Origin: JBBRGK01 sp036741355
Lineage (GTDB): Bacteria; Chloroflexota; Dehalococcoidia; CAUJGQ01
DNA length: 64,000 bases
Direction of reading: 5' to 3'
NCBI GenBank assembly: GCA_036741355.1
Contig: DAINSK010000021.1
Location: forward strand, 1-64,000
The translations under genes and the position numbers were made by a program. A model generated the notes under the pieces. That model was not told the DNA's origin, ran no database searches, and saw only the letters and a list, made by a program, of their open reading frames with translations. This document shows positions 17,294 through 27,200 of this stretch, in pieces. Position 1 is the stretch's first letter; every line of letters begins with the position of its first letter.

Positions 17294-17971
17294 CTAGCCT
17301 GCCTCGAGAGTGGCTACCAGGCTCTCCATCTCCGGCCGTCTTCCGGTCATCACGACCAGGTCGTGCAGTTCACCGTGCTGGTCTCGGGCAAACGCCTGGT
17401 AGCGGCCTTCCTCGCGGAAGCCCAGCCGACCGAACAGCCCGAGGGCGCTGTTCTGCTCAGACATCATTTCGGCAACTAACCGCTCGATGCCGCATTCCAG
17501 GGCGATGGCGCACATCTCCGCCAACAGTAACCGCGACAATCCACGCCCCCGCTGCTGTGGATCGACGATGACGCGAATGATGCCGACGTGGCGCGTCCAC
17601 GGCACATCGTTGCGGTGGAGGCTGCACTCGCCCAGCACCTGGCCTTCCGCCACTGCCAGCACGGTGATCGTCTCTCCGGCGGCGATCTCCAGCATCCACT
17701 TGTCGATCTCGGCTCCGCTGGTGACGTCGCGGCGTAAGAACAGCAGGTCTTGCGGACGCTCCTCGGCCATCTCCTGGAAGAAGGTATGAAGGTTGGCCGC
17801 GTCAGCGGGCGTCATCAATCGCACGGTGATCGGCTCGCCGTTGACCTCTTCGGTTCGAGGCAGCCGGCCGGCGGTGACCGTTGGAAACGCAGCATGCAGC
17901 ATCATAGCCCCCATGGGTCGGAACGCGCCAGCACGCCCAAGTAACCAGTTAGTCGCGTGTCGTGCCGTCAT
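17294..17971 (-). CDS. GNAT family N-acetyltransferase
   Basis: About 225 residues with a GNAT fold: ITVRLMTPADAANLHTFF at the domain start, motif A VIVDPQQRGRGLSRLLL (the acetyl-CoA loop QxxGxG/A) and a C-terminal FGRLGFREEGRYQ. Part of the family also includes a Pat-like protein acetyltransferase domain; this one is stand-alone. The true start may be an internal ATG at 17905, which follows GGGGGCT and would drop a non-conserved N-terminus. Substrate unknown. Confidence 0.8.
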   Translation of the reverse strand: MTARHATNWLLGRAGAFRPMGAMMLHAAFPTVTAGRLPRTEEVNGEPITVRLMTPADAANLHTFFQEMAEERPQDLLFLRRDVTSGAEIDKWMLEIAAGETITVLAVAEGQVLGECSLHRNDVPWTRHVGIIRVIVDPQQRGRGLSRLLLAEMCAIALECGIERLVAEMMSEQNSALGLFGRLGFREEGRYQAFARDQHGELHDLVVMTGRRPEMESLVATLEAG

Positions 17972-18202
17972 GACTCGCCGATAGTAGAGCGGAGCGGAAC
18001 CGCCTGCCATGTCAAAGTCGCGGCAAAAGGGAGGCAGACCTCAATCGGTTTGTAGGGCCGCGCGCTCACATCCGTTCTCGGCATGGCAAAGTATAGTGGG
18101 CGCCGATGGTAACCGCGTCCTCAGATCGGATTCAGTCCAGTAACCGGCCACGCGCTACACTGAAAAGAGGGTCTTGAGACGGATGAATCGGGAGCGTACG
18201 GC

Positions 18203-19909
18203 ATGACACAGGAGCGCGGTGGTGGCGGCGGGCGGGTGAACGCGCCTGAGCTGGCCGGCGCGGGTGGTTGGATAAACGCCGCCGAGCCGTTGAGCATCGC
18301 TAAGCTGCGCGGCAAAGTAGTGCTGCTTGATTTCTGGACGTTCTGCTGCATCAACTGCCTGCACATCATCGAGGAGTTGCGCCCGCTCGAGGCGTCATTT
18401 CCCCGCGACCTTGTCGTTATCGGCGTGCATTCGCCCAAGTTCCCGGAAGAGCACGATCACGAGGCCGTCGTGCGCGCGGTCGCCCGCCATCGCATCACCC
18501 ACCCCGTACTGGACGACCCGGACATGATCACGTGGCAACGCTACGCGATTCGTTCCTGGCCGACTCTTGTGCTGATCGATACCACGGGCGCCGTTCGTGG
18601 TGTCGTATCCGGCGAAGGTCATGGTCTGGCGCTGATGCAGGCCGTTTCCGCCTTGATAGAGGAAGGGCGCGAGGACGGCACCCTTGGCAACGACACGCCG
18701 ATCCGCCTCGCGGGCACTGCAACGCGTCGCGGCTCGCCAGAGGGTGCGGGCACGCTCGCCTTTCCCGGCAAAGTTGCCTCGGACGGCGGGCGGCGGTTGG
18801 CGATCGCCGATACCGGCCACGACCGCGTGCTTGTCGTGACCCTCGGCGGGGAGATCGAGCGTGAGATTGACGGGCTGCACGATCCGCAAGGCCTCTTCTT
18901 CGATGGCGACCGGCTCGTGATCGCCAACTGTCTTGCCGACCAGGTGCTCGCCGTAGATCTGCGGAGCGGCGAACGCAACGTGCTGGCGTCCGGAATCAGC
19001 TCTCCCTGGGACGTGGCTCCCTGGCAGGGTGGTATCGCCGTTGCCGAGGCCGGCCGGCACCGCTTATGGATCATCGACCAGAGCGGCGCGCGCGTGCTGG
19101 CGGGCACATCCGGAGAAAACATCGTCGATGGCCCTGCGCTCGAAGCCCTGCTCGCCCAGCCCAGCGGACTCACGGTGACGCCCGACGGGGCGCTGGTGTT
19201 CGCCGACTTTGAGGTCAGCGCTCTGCGTCGGTTGAGAGATGGAGTCGTGACGACGCTCGTCGGCCAGGGACTGTTCGAATGGGGCTCGGCTGATGGAGAC
19301 CGCGAAAAGGCTCGCTTGCAGCATCCGCTCGGTGTAGCCGCCGCGGCCGACGGTACGATCTATGTAGCCGATACGTTCAACTCGCTGGTGCGTGCCTGGC
19401 GCAACGGTCGGCTGTCGACCATCCCGGTGCACGGTCTCGATGAACCCGGCGGCCTGTGCGTGCTCCCTGATGGCCGTCTGGCCGTTGCCGATACGAACCA
19501 TCACCGCATCGTATTCGTGGACGCGGCGAGCGGCGATCTGCAGCCGTTCGCGCTACCCGCGGCGGGCGCCGAAAGCGACGTTTCGCGCGAGTTGGCGCCG
19601 GCAGGGGATGTCTGCGTATGCATATCGCTCGATATCGGCGACGACGAGCTCGACCCGAGCGACGGTCCACCTGTACGTGTGAGCGTCAGCGCCGACCCGC
19701 CGCGTCTGCTCGCCGCTGGCGCGCGGAGCTGGGCACTAAACGCACTCCCGGCCGAAATCGTGGTTGCGACCGGCGCGGACGGCGCCGGCACCCTCACGTT
19801 CGACGTCCGTGCCGCGAGCTGCAAAGGCGACGAGTGCCGCCTGCACACCCGCCGTGTGGATGTGCCCGTGCATCTCGATGCGGGGGGCAGCACCAGGCTA
19901 GAGCTGTGA
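18203..19909 (+). CDS. Thioredoxin-like domain fused to NHL beta-propeller (NHLRC2-like)
   Basis: A 568-residue protein. Residues ~20-150 form a TlpA/thioredoxin-like domain with FWTFCCINC (redox pair Cys49/Cys52). Residues ~180-450 carry NHL repeats (IADTGHDRVLVVTL, YVADTFNSLVRAW, VADTNHHRIVFVD), a six-bladed propeller. The C-terminal ~100 residues contain a Cys pair (CKGDEC). This is the architecture of animal NHLRC2 and its bacterial homologues; substrate unknown. No signal peptide. The stop overlaps a GTG that begins a decayed P-loop gene. Confidence 0.88.
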   Translation: MTQERGGGGGRVNAPELAGAGGWINAAEPLSIAKLRGKVVLLDFWTFCCINCLHIIEELRPLEASFPRDLVVIGVHSPKFPEEHDHEAVVRAVARHRITHPVLDDPDMITWQRYAIRSWPTLVLIDTTGAVRGVVSGEGHGLALMQAVSALIEEGREDGTLGNDTPIRLAGTATRRGSPEGAGTLAFPGKVASDGGRRLAIADTGHDRVLVVTLGGEIEREIDGLHDPQGLFFDGDRLVIANCLADQVLAVDLRSGERNVLASGISSPWDVAPWQGGIAVAEAGRHRLWIIDQSGARVLAGTSGENIVDGPALEALLAQPSGLTVTPDGALVFADFEVSALRRLRDGVVTTLVGQGLFEWGSADGDREKARLQHPLGVAAAADGTIYVADTFNSLVRAWRNGRLSTIPVHGLDEPGGLCVLPDGRLAVADTNHHRIVFVDAASGDLQPFALPAAGAESDVSRELAPAGDVCVCISLDIGDDELDPSDGPPVRVSVSADPPRLLAAGARSWALNALPAEIVVATGADGAGTLTFDVRAASCKGDECRLHTRRVDVPVHLDAGGSTRLEL

Positions 19910-20122
19910 GTGAGCTGTCTGAGGTCTGGCTGATAACCGGTATCCCCCGGCGCTGGGAAGACAACCATCACTGGCCCGCTGGCCCGGCGGTTTAAGCGGG
20001 GCGTTCATATTGAGGCTGACCGGCTTCAGGAGTGGATCGTCTCGGGCGGTGTGTTACCTGGCGACGCGCCTGAATCTAACAGGCGTGAACCACGGCATTG
20101 CAATCGAGCAGTCGTGCTATGA
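19906..20122 (+). pseudogene. Frameshifted, truncated P-loop kinase / AAA-type ATPase
   Basis: GTG at 19906 overlaps the previous stop (GTGA) and encodes SEVWLITGIP. The reading then shifts at a run of five C (19944-19948); in the +1 frame it continues GAGKTTITGPLARRFKRG and HIEADRLQEWIVSGG. Together these rebuild an uninterrupted Walker A region (GIPGAGKTT) of the small AAA/kinase family. After about 70 residues homology fades and the frame stops at 20122, overlapping the next ATG (ATGA). Relatives are about 170-190 residues, so the C-terminal half is missing. One C too many may be error, but the truncation looks real. Confidence 0.75.
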
Positions 20123-20703
20123 GGGAGGGTGCGATACAGCTTACAACCGAACGGCTGCAACTGCGCGAGCTCGAAGAGGGCGATTGGCCGGCCGTCCTTG
20201 CGTACCAGGAAGATCCGCTCTACTTGCGCTACTACGAATGGACGGAGAGGACCCCGGCGGTGGTGCAGGAGTTCGTCCGAAGGCAGATCGCGCTGCAACA
20301 CCCTCGGCCTCGCATCAAGTATCAGGTCGGAGTTGTCTTGAGGTCCAGCGGTCAATTGATCGGCAACTGCGGCGTTCGGATGGCGTCCGCCGGCGCGCAC
20401 GAAGCCGAGATCGGCTACGAGCTTTCGCCGAAGCAGTGGGGCAAGGGATACGCGACGGAAGCCGCAACCGCCATTGTGGACTTCGGCTTTACGGAGCTGC
20501 ATCTGCACCGCGTCTGGGCCCGGTGCGTGGCCGACAACCTCGGATCGGCGCGGGTGCTGGAAAAGATCGGTATGCGGCCGGAGGGGAGGCTCCGAGACAA
20601 AGTGCATTACAAAGACAGATGGTGGGATCGATTGCTGTTTGGCATGCTCGAGGACGAGTGGCGGGCACAGCGACAGATGCGGGCCGCCGGGAAACATGGT
20701 TGA
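20119..20703 (+). CDS. RimJ/RimL-type GNAT acetyltransferase
   Basis: A 194-residue acetyltransferase with the RimJ/RimL pattern: IQLTTERLQLRELEEGDWPA, GYELSPKQWGKGYATEA (acetyl-CoA loop) and NLGSARVLEKIGMRPEGRLR. Family members acetylate ribosomal-protein N-termini or small amines. The ATG at 20119 overlaps the stop of the decayed P-loop gene by 4 bp, suggesting past translational coupling. Confidence 0.88.
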   Translation: MREGAIQLTTERLQLRELEEGDWPAVLAYQEDPLYLRYYEWTERTPAVVQEFVRRQIALQHPRPRIKYQVGVVLRSSGQLIGNCGVRMASAGAHEAEIGYELSPKQWGKGYATEAATAIVDFGFTELHLHRVWARCVADNLGSARVLEKIGMRPEGRLRDKVHYKDRWWDRLLFGMLEDEWRAQRQMRAAGKHG

Positions 20704-21251
20704 CCAGTCAGTGACCGCCACGGGGTGTCGTGGACGAAGGTCGCGAAGCGGGCAGGAGATTGGAACAAGGCACCATTCGGATTACTTACTTCGCCCAGTC
20801 GAAAAACACGAATCACAAAATCTGGTACACTCTTAGTAATTCGGGGCAACTCGACAGCTCGTCAGACCGCCCGGAAATGACACGGGTGGAGAGTCGGCGC
20901 TGGTGCAGGTCGGCTGAAATGGCTTCCTAATTTGGGACGTGTCATCCAGGCAATTCCCTCGGACCGCTCGTCGGAGCCAGGCAACCATTTTTGCCAGGCT
21001 GTACTAGCGGCAATTGCGCGAGAGGCCGCGCATGGTCGGCTCTCCGCACTTAGCGAATACGCCTGCACTTACCTGCCGGCCCGTCTCACCCGCTCCGGTT
21101 GGGAGCGCCAGCCGAGAGACATGCGTCGCTCTCCTGAAATAGTGAGAGGACAGCACGTCTGATTGGCTTACATACGGCCAGCTCAACCAATGTTACGGTT
21201 ATGGCGCGCCGCGGTGTGTAGACGAGCGCGGCCAAATGAACAGGAGGCCCC
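20704..21251. other. Long leader/intergenic region before secreted TIG/PKD gene
   Basis: No credible gene. ATGACACG (20877-20884) and CGTGTCAT (20938-20945) are exact complements enclosing about 53 nt, and AGCCAGGCA (20975-20983) pairs with TGCCAGGCT (20992-21000) with one mismatch. The order suggests a structured leader, but it matched no riboswitch consensus known to me. AGGAGG at 21242-21247 serves the next gene. Confidence 0.4.
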
Positions 21252-23111
21252 ATGAGTACGGCAGCACAACCCACGTTGACGAATGAGGACCTGCAGTCCG
21301 TGGCAGTCGCCAAACTCGCGCAGAGGAATGCTGATTACCAGCGATGGCACTGGTGCGGTGGCGCCCGTCGAGGGGCAATCGTGGCCGTTGCGCTTGTCGC
21401 TCTGCTGCTCGGCGGCCTTGGCGTCGGCGTGAGTGAAGTCCGAGCGCAGTTACCCTACCAGTTCCCGACCAGAGACTTGGTCGTAGCCGGCGGCACACTG
21501 ACGCTTGCCGTCACTACCAGTAATGTCCACATCACCGGTACCTCTGGGCTGGCGCCCTGTACCACGACGGCGATATTTCCGGTAGCCACCGTGACCTACA
21601 CCTGCCCCAGTCAACTGAGTGCCGGCTCGATCATCGGCGAAACCTTCGACGTCCTCAACGGGCCGATCACGGAGACGGTCACGTACAACGCGAACGGGCC
21701 GCAGTCCCTCTTTCCGCCGTCGGGCCCGCCCACCGTCGAACCACTCGTAACATGCTTTAATCTGAATTCGCCGTTCACCTGCAGTGGAACAACTTCCGTC
21801 CAGACGATTCCCGGGGGGACGTTGACGATCACGATAACGCCGGGTTTCGGCGGCGTGACCGTCCAGATTAACCCTGGACCAAATCAGATCGGCACATGCG
21901 TGCCGCTTGCGGGCGTCGTTTCGGCCCCAGGCCCCACCGCAACGCTGACCTATACCTGCGCGGCAGGGACAGGGCAGTTCGTCCCTGTAGGGGTCGTCTC
22001 GGGAATCAACGTGCTACAGATTCCTGCCACAGTCGCACTAGCACCTACCATGGTGATCACCGACAACGCCAACGCTCCAATTGGTGGATTGCCGGGATCC
22101 CCTTTCATACCGTCGCCAGGATTGCCGCAGACCCTCACGATCGGGACCGTCGCGGCACCGACCCTCGCTACTATCAGCCCGTCGAGCGGACCGGCGGGAA
22201 CCAGCGTCACTCTCACCGGCACCAATCTCAGCGGCGCAACCGCCATCAACTTCGGCACGACACCCGGGACGAGCGTCAACTGTTCCACTGGGACGAGCTG
22301 TACGGTAACCGCGCCCACGCTGGCGCCGAACACGGCGGCTAACGTGACCGTGGTGACCCCAGGCGGCACCAGTAATGCCTTGAGCTTCACTTTTGGGGCG
22401 ACAACACCGATCGTGCCGGCGAACGTGGCCTTCGTGAACCCCCCGACAAGCGGCAGCGTCGGCCAGTCGGTGACGTTCACCCCCGCCACCGCGACGACCA
22501 CGGCTTCGTGCGGCAGCATCACGAGCTACAAGATCGACTTCGGCGATGGCTCGCCGGTGCAGACGAGCGCGACTCCCAGCGCGACGACCCACACGTACAC
22601 CAGCCCCGGCACGTTCACAGTGACGCTCACCGTGACCGACTGCGCCGGCGGTGTCGCCTCCACCAGCACCACCATCGCCATCTCAGGGCCCGCGGGGCCG
22701 GCCATCGCCGTTGCGGCCGGCTGGAACCTGGTCTCCGGACCGTCCGGCTCGGTCTTCAGCCAGTGTAACGGCCCGCTGTACACCTTCCAGGCCGGCAACA
22801 CCGCCTACCAGGTGGTGCCGAATACGAGCGGCATCGTCAACGGCCAGGGCTACTGGTGCTTCCTCAACGCGCCGACCACCCTCTCGCTGAACGGTCAGGG
22901 CACGACCAGCGCCTCGATTTCGGCACCCCCGAGCCAGTGGGTGATGGTCGGGAACCCGAGCGCGACGCAGACGCTGACCGTGCGTGGCGCGGACAGCGTC
23001 GTCACCTGGAATCCGGGAACCGGCGCCTACGTGCAGGCCAGCGTGATCGTCCCCGGCCAGGGGGCCTGGGCGATCAGCCTGAACGGCGGCACGATCACCG
23101 TCAGCCCATAG
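21252..23111 (+). CDS. Secreted/surface protein with TIG and PKD domains
   Basis: A 619-residue protein with a cytoplasmic N-terminus of about 38 residues, one membrane/signal helix (AIVAVALVALLLGGLGVG) and a long Thr/Pro/Gly-rich extracellular part. An IPT/TIG domain (LATISPSSGPAGTSVTLTG) is followed by a PKD domain (YKIDFGDGSP, YTSPGTFTVTLTV) and a C-terminal ~130-residue module beginning AGWNLVSGPSGS that is also seen in other secreted proteins. Likely adhesion or surface structure. AGGAGG 4 nt before the ATG is a very strong ribosome site. Codon use is Thr/Ala-rich but GC matches neighbours. Confidence 0.75.
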   Translation: MSTAAQPTLTNEDLQSVAVAKLAQRNADYQRWHWCGGARRGAIVAVALVALLLGGLGVGVSEVRAQLPYQFPTRDLVVAGGTLTLAVTTSNVHITGTSGLAPCTTTAIFPVATVTYTCPSQLSAGSIIGETFDVLNGPITETVTYNANGPQSLFPPSGPPTVEPLVTCFNLNSPFTCSGTTSVQTIPGGTLTITITPGFGGVTVQINPGPNQIGTCVPLAGVVSAPGPTATLTYTCAAGTGQFVPVGVVSGINVLQIPATVALAPTMVITDNANAPIGGLPGSPFIPSPGLPQTLTIGTVAAPTLATISPSSGPAGTSVTLTGTNLSGATAINFGTTPGTSVNCSTGTSCTVTAPTLAPNTAANVTVVTPGGTSNALSFTFGATTPIVPANVAFVNPPTSGSVGQSVTFTPATATTTASCGSITSYKIDFGDGSPVQTSATPSATTHTYTSPGTFTVTLTVTDCAGGVASTSTTIAISGPAGPAIAVAAGWNLVSGPSGSVFSQCNGPLYTFQAGNTAYQVVPNTSGIVNGQGYWCFLNAPTTLSLNGQGTTSASISAPPSQWVMVGNPSATQTLTVRGADSVVTWNPGTGAYVQASVIVPGQGAWAISLNGGTITVSP

Positions 23112-23132
23112 CAGGGCAAGCAGTCGCTGGAC

Positions 23133-23165
23133 ACGAAGGCCGGGGCAGAGCGCCCCGGCCTTCGT
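23133..23165. terminator. Hairpin terminator after TIG/PKD gene
   Basis: A perfect 13-bp stem, ACGAAGGCCGGGG with its complement CCCCGGCCTTCGT, around a 7-nt loop, 21 bp after the stop. It lacks a T-run downstream, but an A/T-poor reading on the other strand also gives no tail. Confidence 0.75.
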
Positions 23166-23179
23166 CGCTATCCGAGGTT

Positions 23180-23551
23180 CAGCTCCGCTTGGCGGACGAC
23201 TTCACCTTCAACGTGCCGGGCAAGAGCGCGGTATCGGGCTCATTCAAGGGTCGAGAGCAGTTATTGGGCCTCGTAGTCCGGCGCACATGATTTGCAACCC
23301 GTGCTTCCTCGGCAAGGTCCATGAGCGAGGAGAGGTTGGCGTGGTCCAGGCAGATGTAAGAAATCGATTCCAGCGTCCGGAACGGCCGAGCCAAGCGACT
23401 GGCGACTGAACTGCGGGTTGTGGCGCGAGCGCGGTATGGTGCGGACGTTCGCCAGGGTCTCCACTCCGTGGGCTCGCAATACAGCGAGGAAATCGTCCAT
23501 AGATCGCGTGGAATGTCCGATCGTGAAGAGCAGCGGTCGCGCGTTTGTCAT
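23180..23551 (-). pseudogene. Decayed DUF488 family gene
   Basis: The first ~70 residues match DUF488: LFTIGHSTRSMDDFLAVLRA, VRTIPRSRHNPQFSRQSL and GIDFLHLPGP. After this the frame is lost and an internal segment of about 40 residues is absent. Traces of the conserved C-terminal half appear in other frames, including an IMCAG stretch equivalent to the Met-Cys-Ala motif and an LAEEARVA segment. Intact DUF488 proteins are about 120-180 residues. The fragment is non-functional as read. Confidence 0.7.
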
Positions 23552-23679
23552 CTACGAATTCCGGTTCCGGTTGCCGCAAATGCGATTGGGCTGTCCGTGA
23601 TCGGTATCCTCTATACTTGTCGCGGAGTCACGTGCGTCAGGCAATATCTGCAATGATGTCCAGTTCCTTGGAGACCCGT

Positions 23680-24228
23680 ATGGCAGTCAGTGCGACGACC
23701 TATGAGCAGGTGGCATTAGAGGATGACGATGGACATTGGGAGCTTGAATGTGGTCGCCTGCGTCAGAAGCCTGCCATGACGTTCGACCATAATCGTCTCA
23801 TGCGGAAAGTGGCTTCAGAGCTGATCCTGCAACTGGATCGCCGGGCCTTCGAAGTCGCGATGGACTCAAGCCGTACGCGTATCGAGCCTGGCTCGTTCTA
23901 CATTCCTGACGTTGCTGTCATTCCTGCGGCGCTGATCGAGCGCGGGCGCCAGACCGGTCGCAGACTGGAAGTCTGTGAGGAGCCCCTGCCCCTGGTCATC
24001 GAAATCTGGTCGCCGTCGACGGGCGAATACGACGTAGAGGTAAAGCTAAAAGAGTACCAACGACGCGGCGATGCGGAAATCTGGCGCCTGCATCCATATG
24101 AGGGCACGCTAACGGCTTGGCGGCGTCAATTAGATGGCAGCTACATCGAATCTGTTCATCGCGACGGGATAATTGAGCCAATAGCGCTGCCCGGTGTCCG
24201 CATCAATTTAGATATCCTGTTTGATTGA
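23680..24228 (+). CDS. Uma2 family endonuclease-like protein (DUF820)
   Basis: A 182-residue PD-(D/E)XK-fold protein of the Uma2/DUF820 family: YEQVALEDDDGHWELECGRL at the N-terminus, YIPDVAVIP with the core aspartate, and LVIEIWSPSTGEYDVEVKLKEY giving the E-x-K motif. The family is expanded in Cyanobacteria and Chloroflexota; its biological role is not established. GGAG 8 nt upstream supports the ATG at 23680. Confidence 0.85.
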   Translation: MAVSATTYEQVALEDDDGHWELECGRLRQKPAMTFDHNRLMRKVASELILQLDRRAFEVAMDSSRTRIEPGSFYIPDVAVIPAALIERGRQTGRRLEVCEEPLPLVIEIWSPSTGEYDVEVKLKEYQRRGDAEIWRLHPYEGTLTAWRRQLDGSYIESVHRDGIIEPIALPGVRINLDILFD

Positions 24229-24243
24229 GTCGGAGTGAACGCG

Positions 24244-27200
24244 ATGCCGGTAGATCAAGCCTTGCTGAAGTCGATGCGCTGGCGGTCGATCGGTCCGCAC
24301 CGGGGCGGGCGGGTCGTGGCTGTGGCGGGCGATCCTTCTGACCCAATGACGTTTTACTTTGGCGCCTGCGGCGGTGGTGTGTGGAAGACCGCCGACGGCG
24401 GCACCTATTGGCAGAACGTTTCCGACGGTTACTTCAAGACGGCTCCCGTCGGGGCGATCGACGTCTCGCAGTCAGATCCCAACGTCGTCTATGTTGGTAC
24501 CGGAGAGGCCTGCATCCGCGGCAACGTCATTCACGGCGACGGCGTCTACCGCTCGACGGACGCCGGACGAACGTGGACGCACCTCGGATTGGAAGACACG
24601 CGCCACATCGGCCGCGTGCGCATACACCCGCGAAACCCGGACATTGTCTTCGTCGCGGCGCTCGGGCACGCGTTTGGCTCGAACAAACAGCGGGGCGTTT
24701 TCCGTACCCAGGACGGCGGCAAGAATTGGGAACAGGTGTTGTTCCGCAGCGAGAACGCGGGCGCCGTCGACCTCTCGATCGACCCCCGTAATCCGCGAGT
24801 GATCTACGCGAGCTTCTGGGAGGTACGCCGAACTCCGTGGAGCCTGAGTAGCGGCGGTCCGGGTAGCAGCCTGTACAAGTCATCAGATGGCGGCGACACC
24901 TGGGTTGAGCTCACCAACAACGAAGGGATGCCGAAAGGCCTCAAAGGTCGCATCGGAGTCGCCGTCTCGCCCGCTGTGAGCGGCCGCGTGTGGGCGCTGG
25001 TTGAGGCGGAAAAGGGCGGCCTCTTCCGCTCCGACGACGGCGGCGAGACCTGGGAGAACATCTCCGAGGACCGGGATCTTCGACAGCGCCCCTGGTACTA
25101 CATGCACGTCTTTGCCGACCCGCGAGACGGCGAGACCTGCTACATTCTCAACCTCAAGATGTGGAAGTCCACGGATGGCGGCCGGAATTTCGCGCAGATC
25201 ACTACACCGCACGGCGACAACCACGACCTGTGGATCGACCCGCAGAACGCGCAGCGCATGATCGAAGGCAACGACGGCGGCGCCTGTGTGTCGTTTAATG
25301 GCGGCGGCACCTGGTCTACGATCTACAACCAGCCGACCGCCCAGTTCTACCATCTCGATACCGACACCCGCTTCCCCTACCGTGTTTACGGTACCCAGCA
25401 GGACAACAGCGCCATCTGCGTTCCAACCCGGTCGATGGCCGGCGGGATCCCGTACGCCGAATGCTATGCCGTTGGCAGCTCGGAGAGCGGTCACATCCAG
25501 GTGCGGCCCGACAACCCCAACATCGTCTATTCCGGCGCCGTCGGCAGTGCTCCGGGCGGGGGCGGCGCGATGCTGCGCTACGACCATGAGACCGGTCAGA
25601 CGCGAATCATCACCGTGTGGCCCGAAGCATACGGAGGGTGGGGTCCGAAGGACCTAAAGTACCGCTTCCAGTGGACCTTCCCGATCCTGATCTCGCCACA
25701 CAACTCGAACGTGCTCTATGCCTGCGGCAACCGCGTTTTTCGCTCCACGGATGAAGGAACGAGCTGGGACCCGATCAGTCCCGACCTGACGCGCAACGAC
25801 GAGTCGAAACTTGGTCCGTCCGGCGGCCCGATTACGCGTGACACGACCGGAGCGGAGCATTACTGCACGATCTTTGCCTTCACCGAATCGCGGCACGAAC
25901 GCGGCGTCTTCTGGGCGGGCTCGGATGACGGCCTCGTCCACCTCTCGCGCGACGGCGGCATAACCTGGAACGACGTTACACCGGCGGAACTGCCCGAATG
26001 GGCGACGGTCAACTCGATTGACGTCTCGCCGCATGATGCAGCAACGGCCTACCTCGCCGCTACCCGCTATAAGCTCGACGACTTAGGCCCTCAGTTGTTC
26101 AAGACGAACGACTACGGCAAGACATGGAAATCTATCGCCGCTGGTCTCCCCAAGAATGACATCACCAGGGTGCTGCGCGAGGACCCAGAGCGACGTGGCC
26201 TGCTGTACGCGGGCACGGAGTCGGGCGTCCACCTCTCATTCGACGACGGCGCCTCGTGGCAGCCGCTGCAGAATAACCTCCCCGTGGCGCCTGTACACGA
26301 CCTCCAGATAAAGAACTCAGACCTGGTGGTCGCGACCCACGGCCGCTCGTTCTGGGTGCTGGACGACCTCTCGCCGCTGCGCCAGGCAGCGGACGAGATT
26401 GCACGGAAACAGGTACACCTCTTCAAGCCGCGTGTAACGGTGCGCGCAAGGCCGCTGCCGGGCGCCGGACGGCCCGGAGGTCCGGGGAAGAACTATTCGA
26501 TGGGTCTTGGAGCATCACTCACATTTTTCGAAGAAAAGCAGCCCGATGGGACGATCGAGCGGACCTTTCTCGACGCAGGCGAAAATCCACCGGCGGGAGT
26601 GGTGGTCAGTTACTTCCTCAAAGAGAAGCCCGCGGGCGAGGTCAAGCTGACTATCCTGGACGCACAGGGGAACGAGATTAAGACATTTAGCAGCAAGCAA
26701 GAAGAGGTGGAGGTCTCTGACGCGGCCGAGCCTGCCGGAGAAGAAGGCGAAGAAGGCGTCGAGTCCAGTCGGGCGATGGCGGAAGCGGTCGAAGAGATTC
26801 GGGTCTCGAAGGAAGCCGGCAGCAATCGTTTCGTCTGGAACATGCGCTACCCCGACGCGACAAAGGTGCCCGACGACAAGACGACCGAAACCAGCCTTGC
26901 GGGGCCGGTGGCGCCTCCCGGCAGATATCAGGTGCGACTGGCCGTGGACGGTAAGACGATCACAGAGCCGTTTGAGATCGTCAAGGATCCACGCATCGCG
27001 GCAACGCAGGAAGACTTCGACGCCCAGTTCGAACTGCTGATCCAGGTCCGCGACAAGTTGGCCGAGACGCACGTCGCGATCAATCAGGTCCGAGACGCGG
27101 TCGCACAGGTGGACGGCTGGCTAAAGCGCGCCGGCGACGAGGCGAAGGGAGAGAAAGTGCGCGATGCGGCTCGGGGCCTCAAGCGGAGTCTGGAGGCGAT

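Noticed and set aside
20877..20945. Known riboswitch or T-box leader
   Set aside because: The inverted repeat is clear, but no T-box, SAM, TPP, cobalamin or c-di-GMP core consensus could be found by eye, so no class was assigned.
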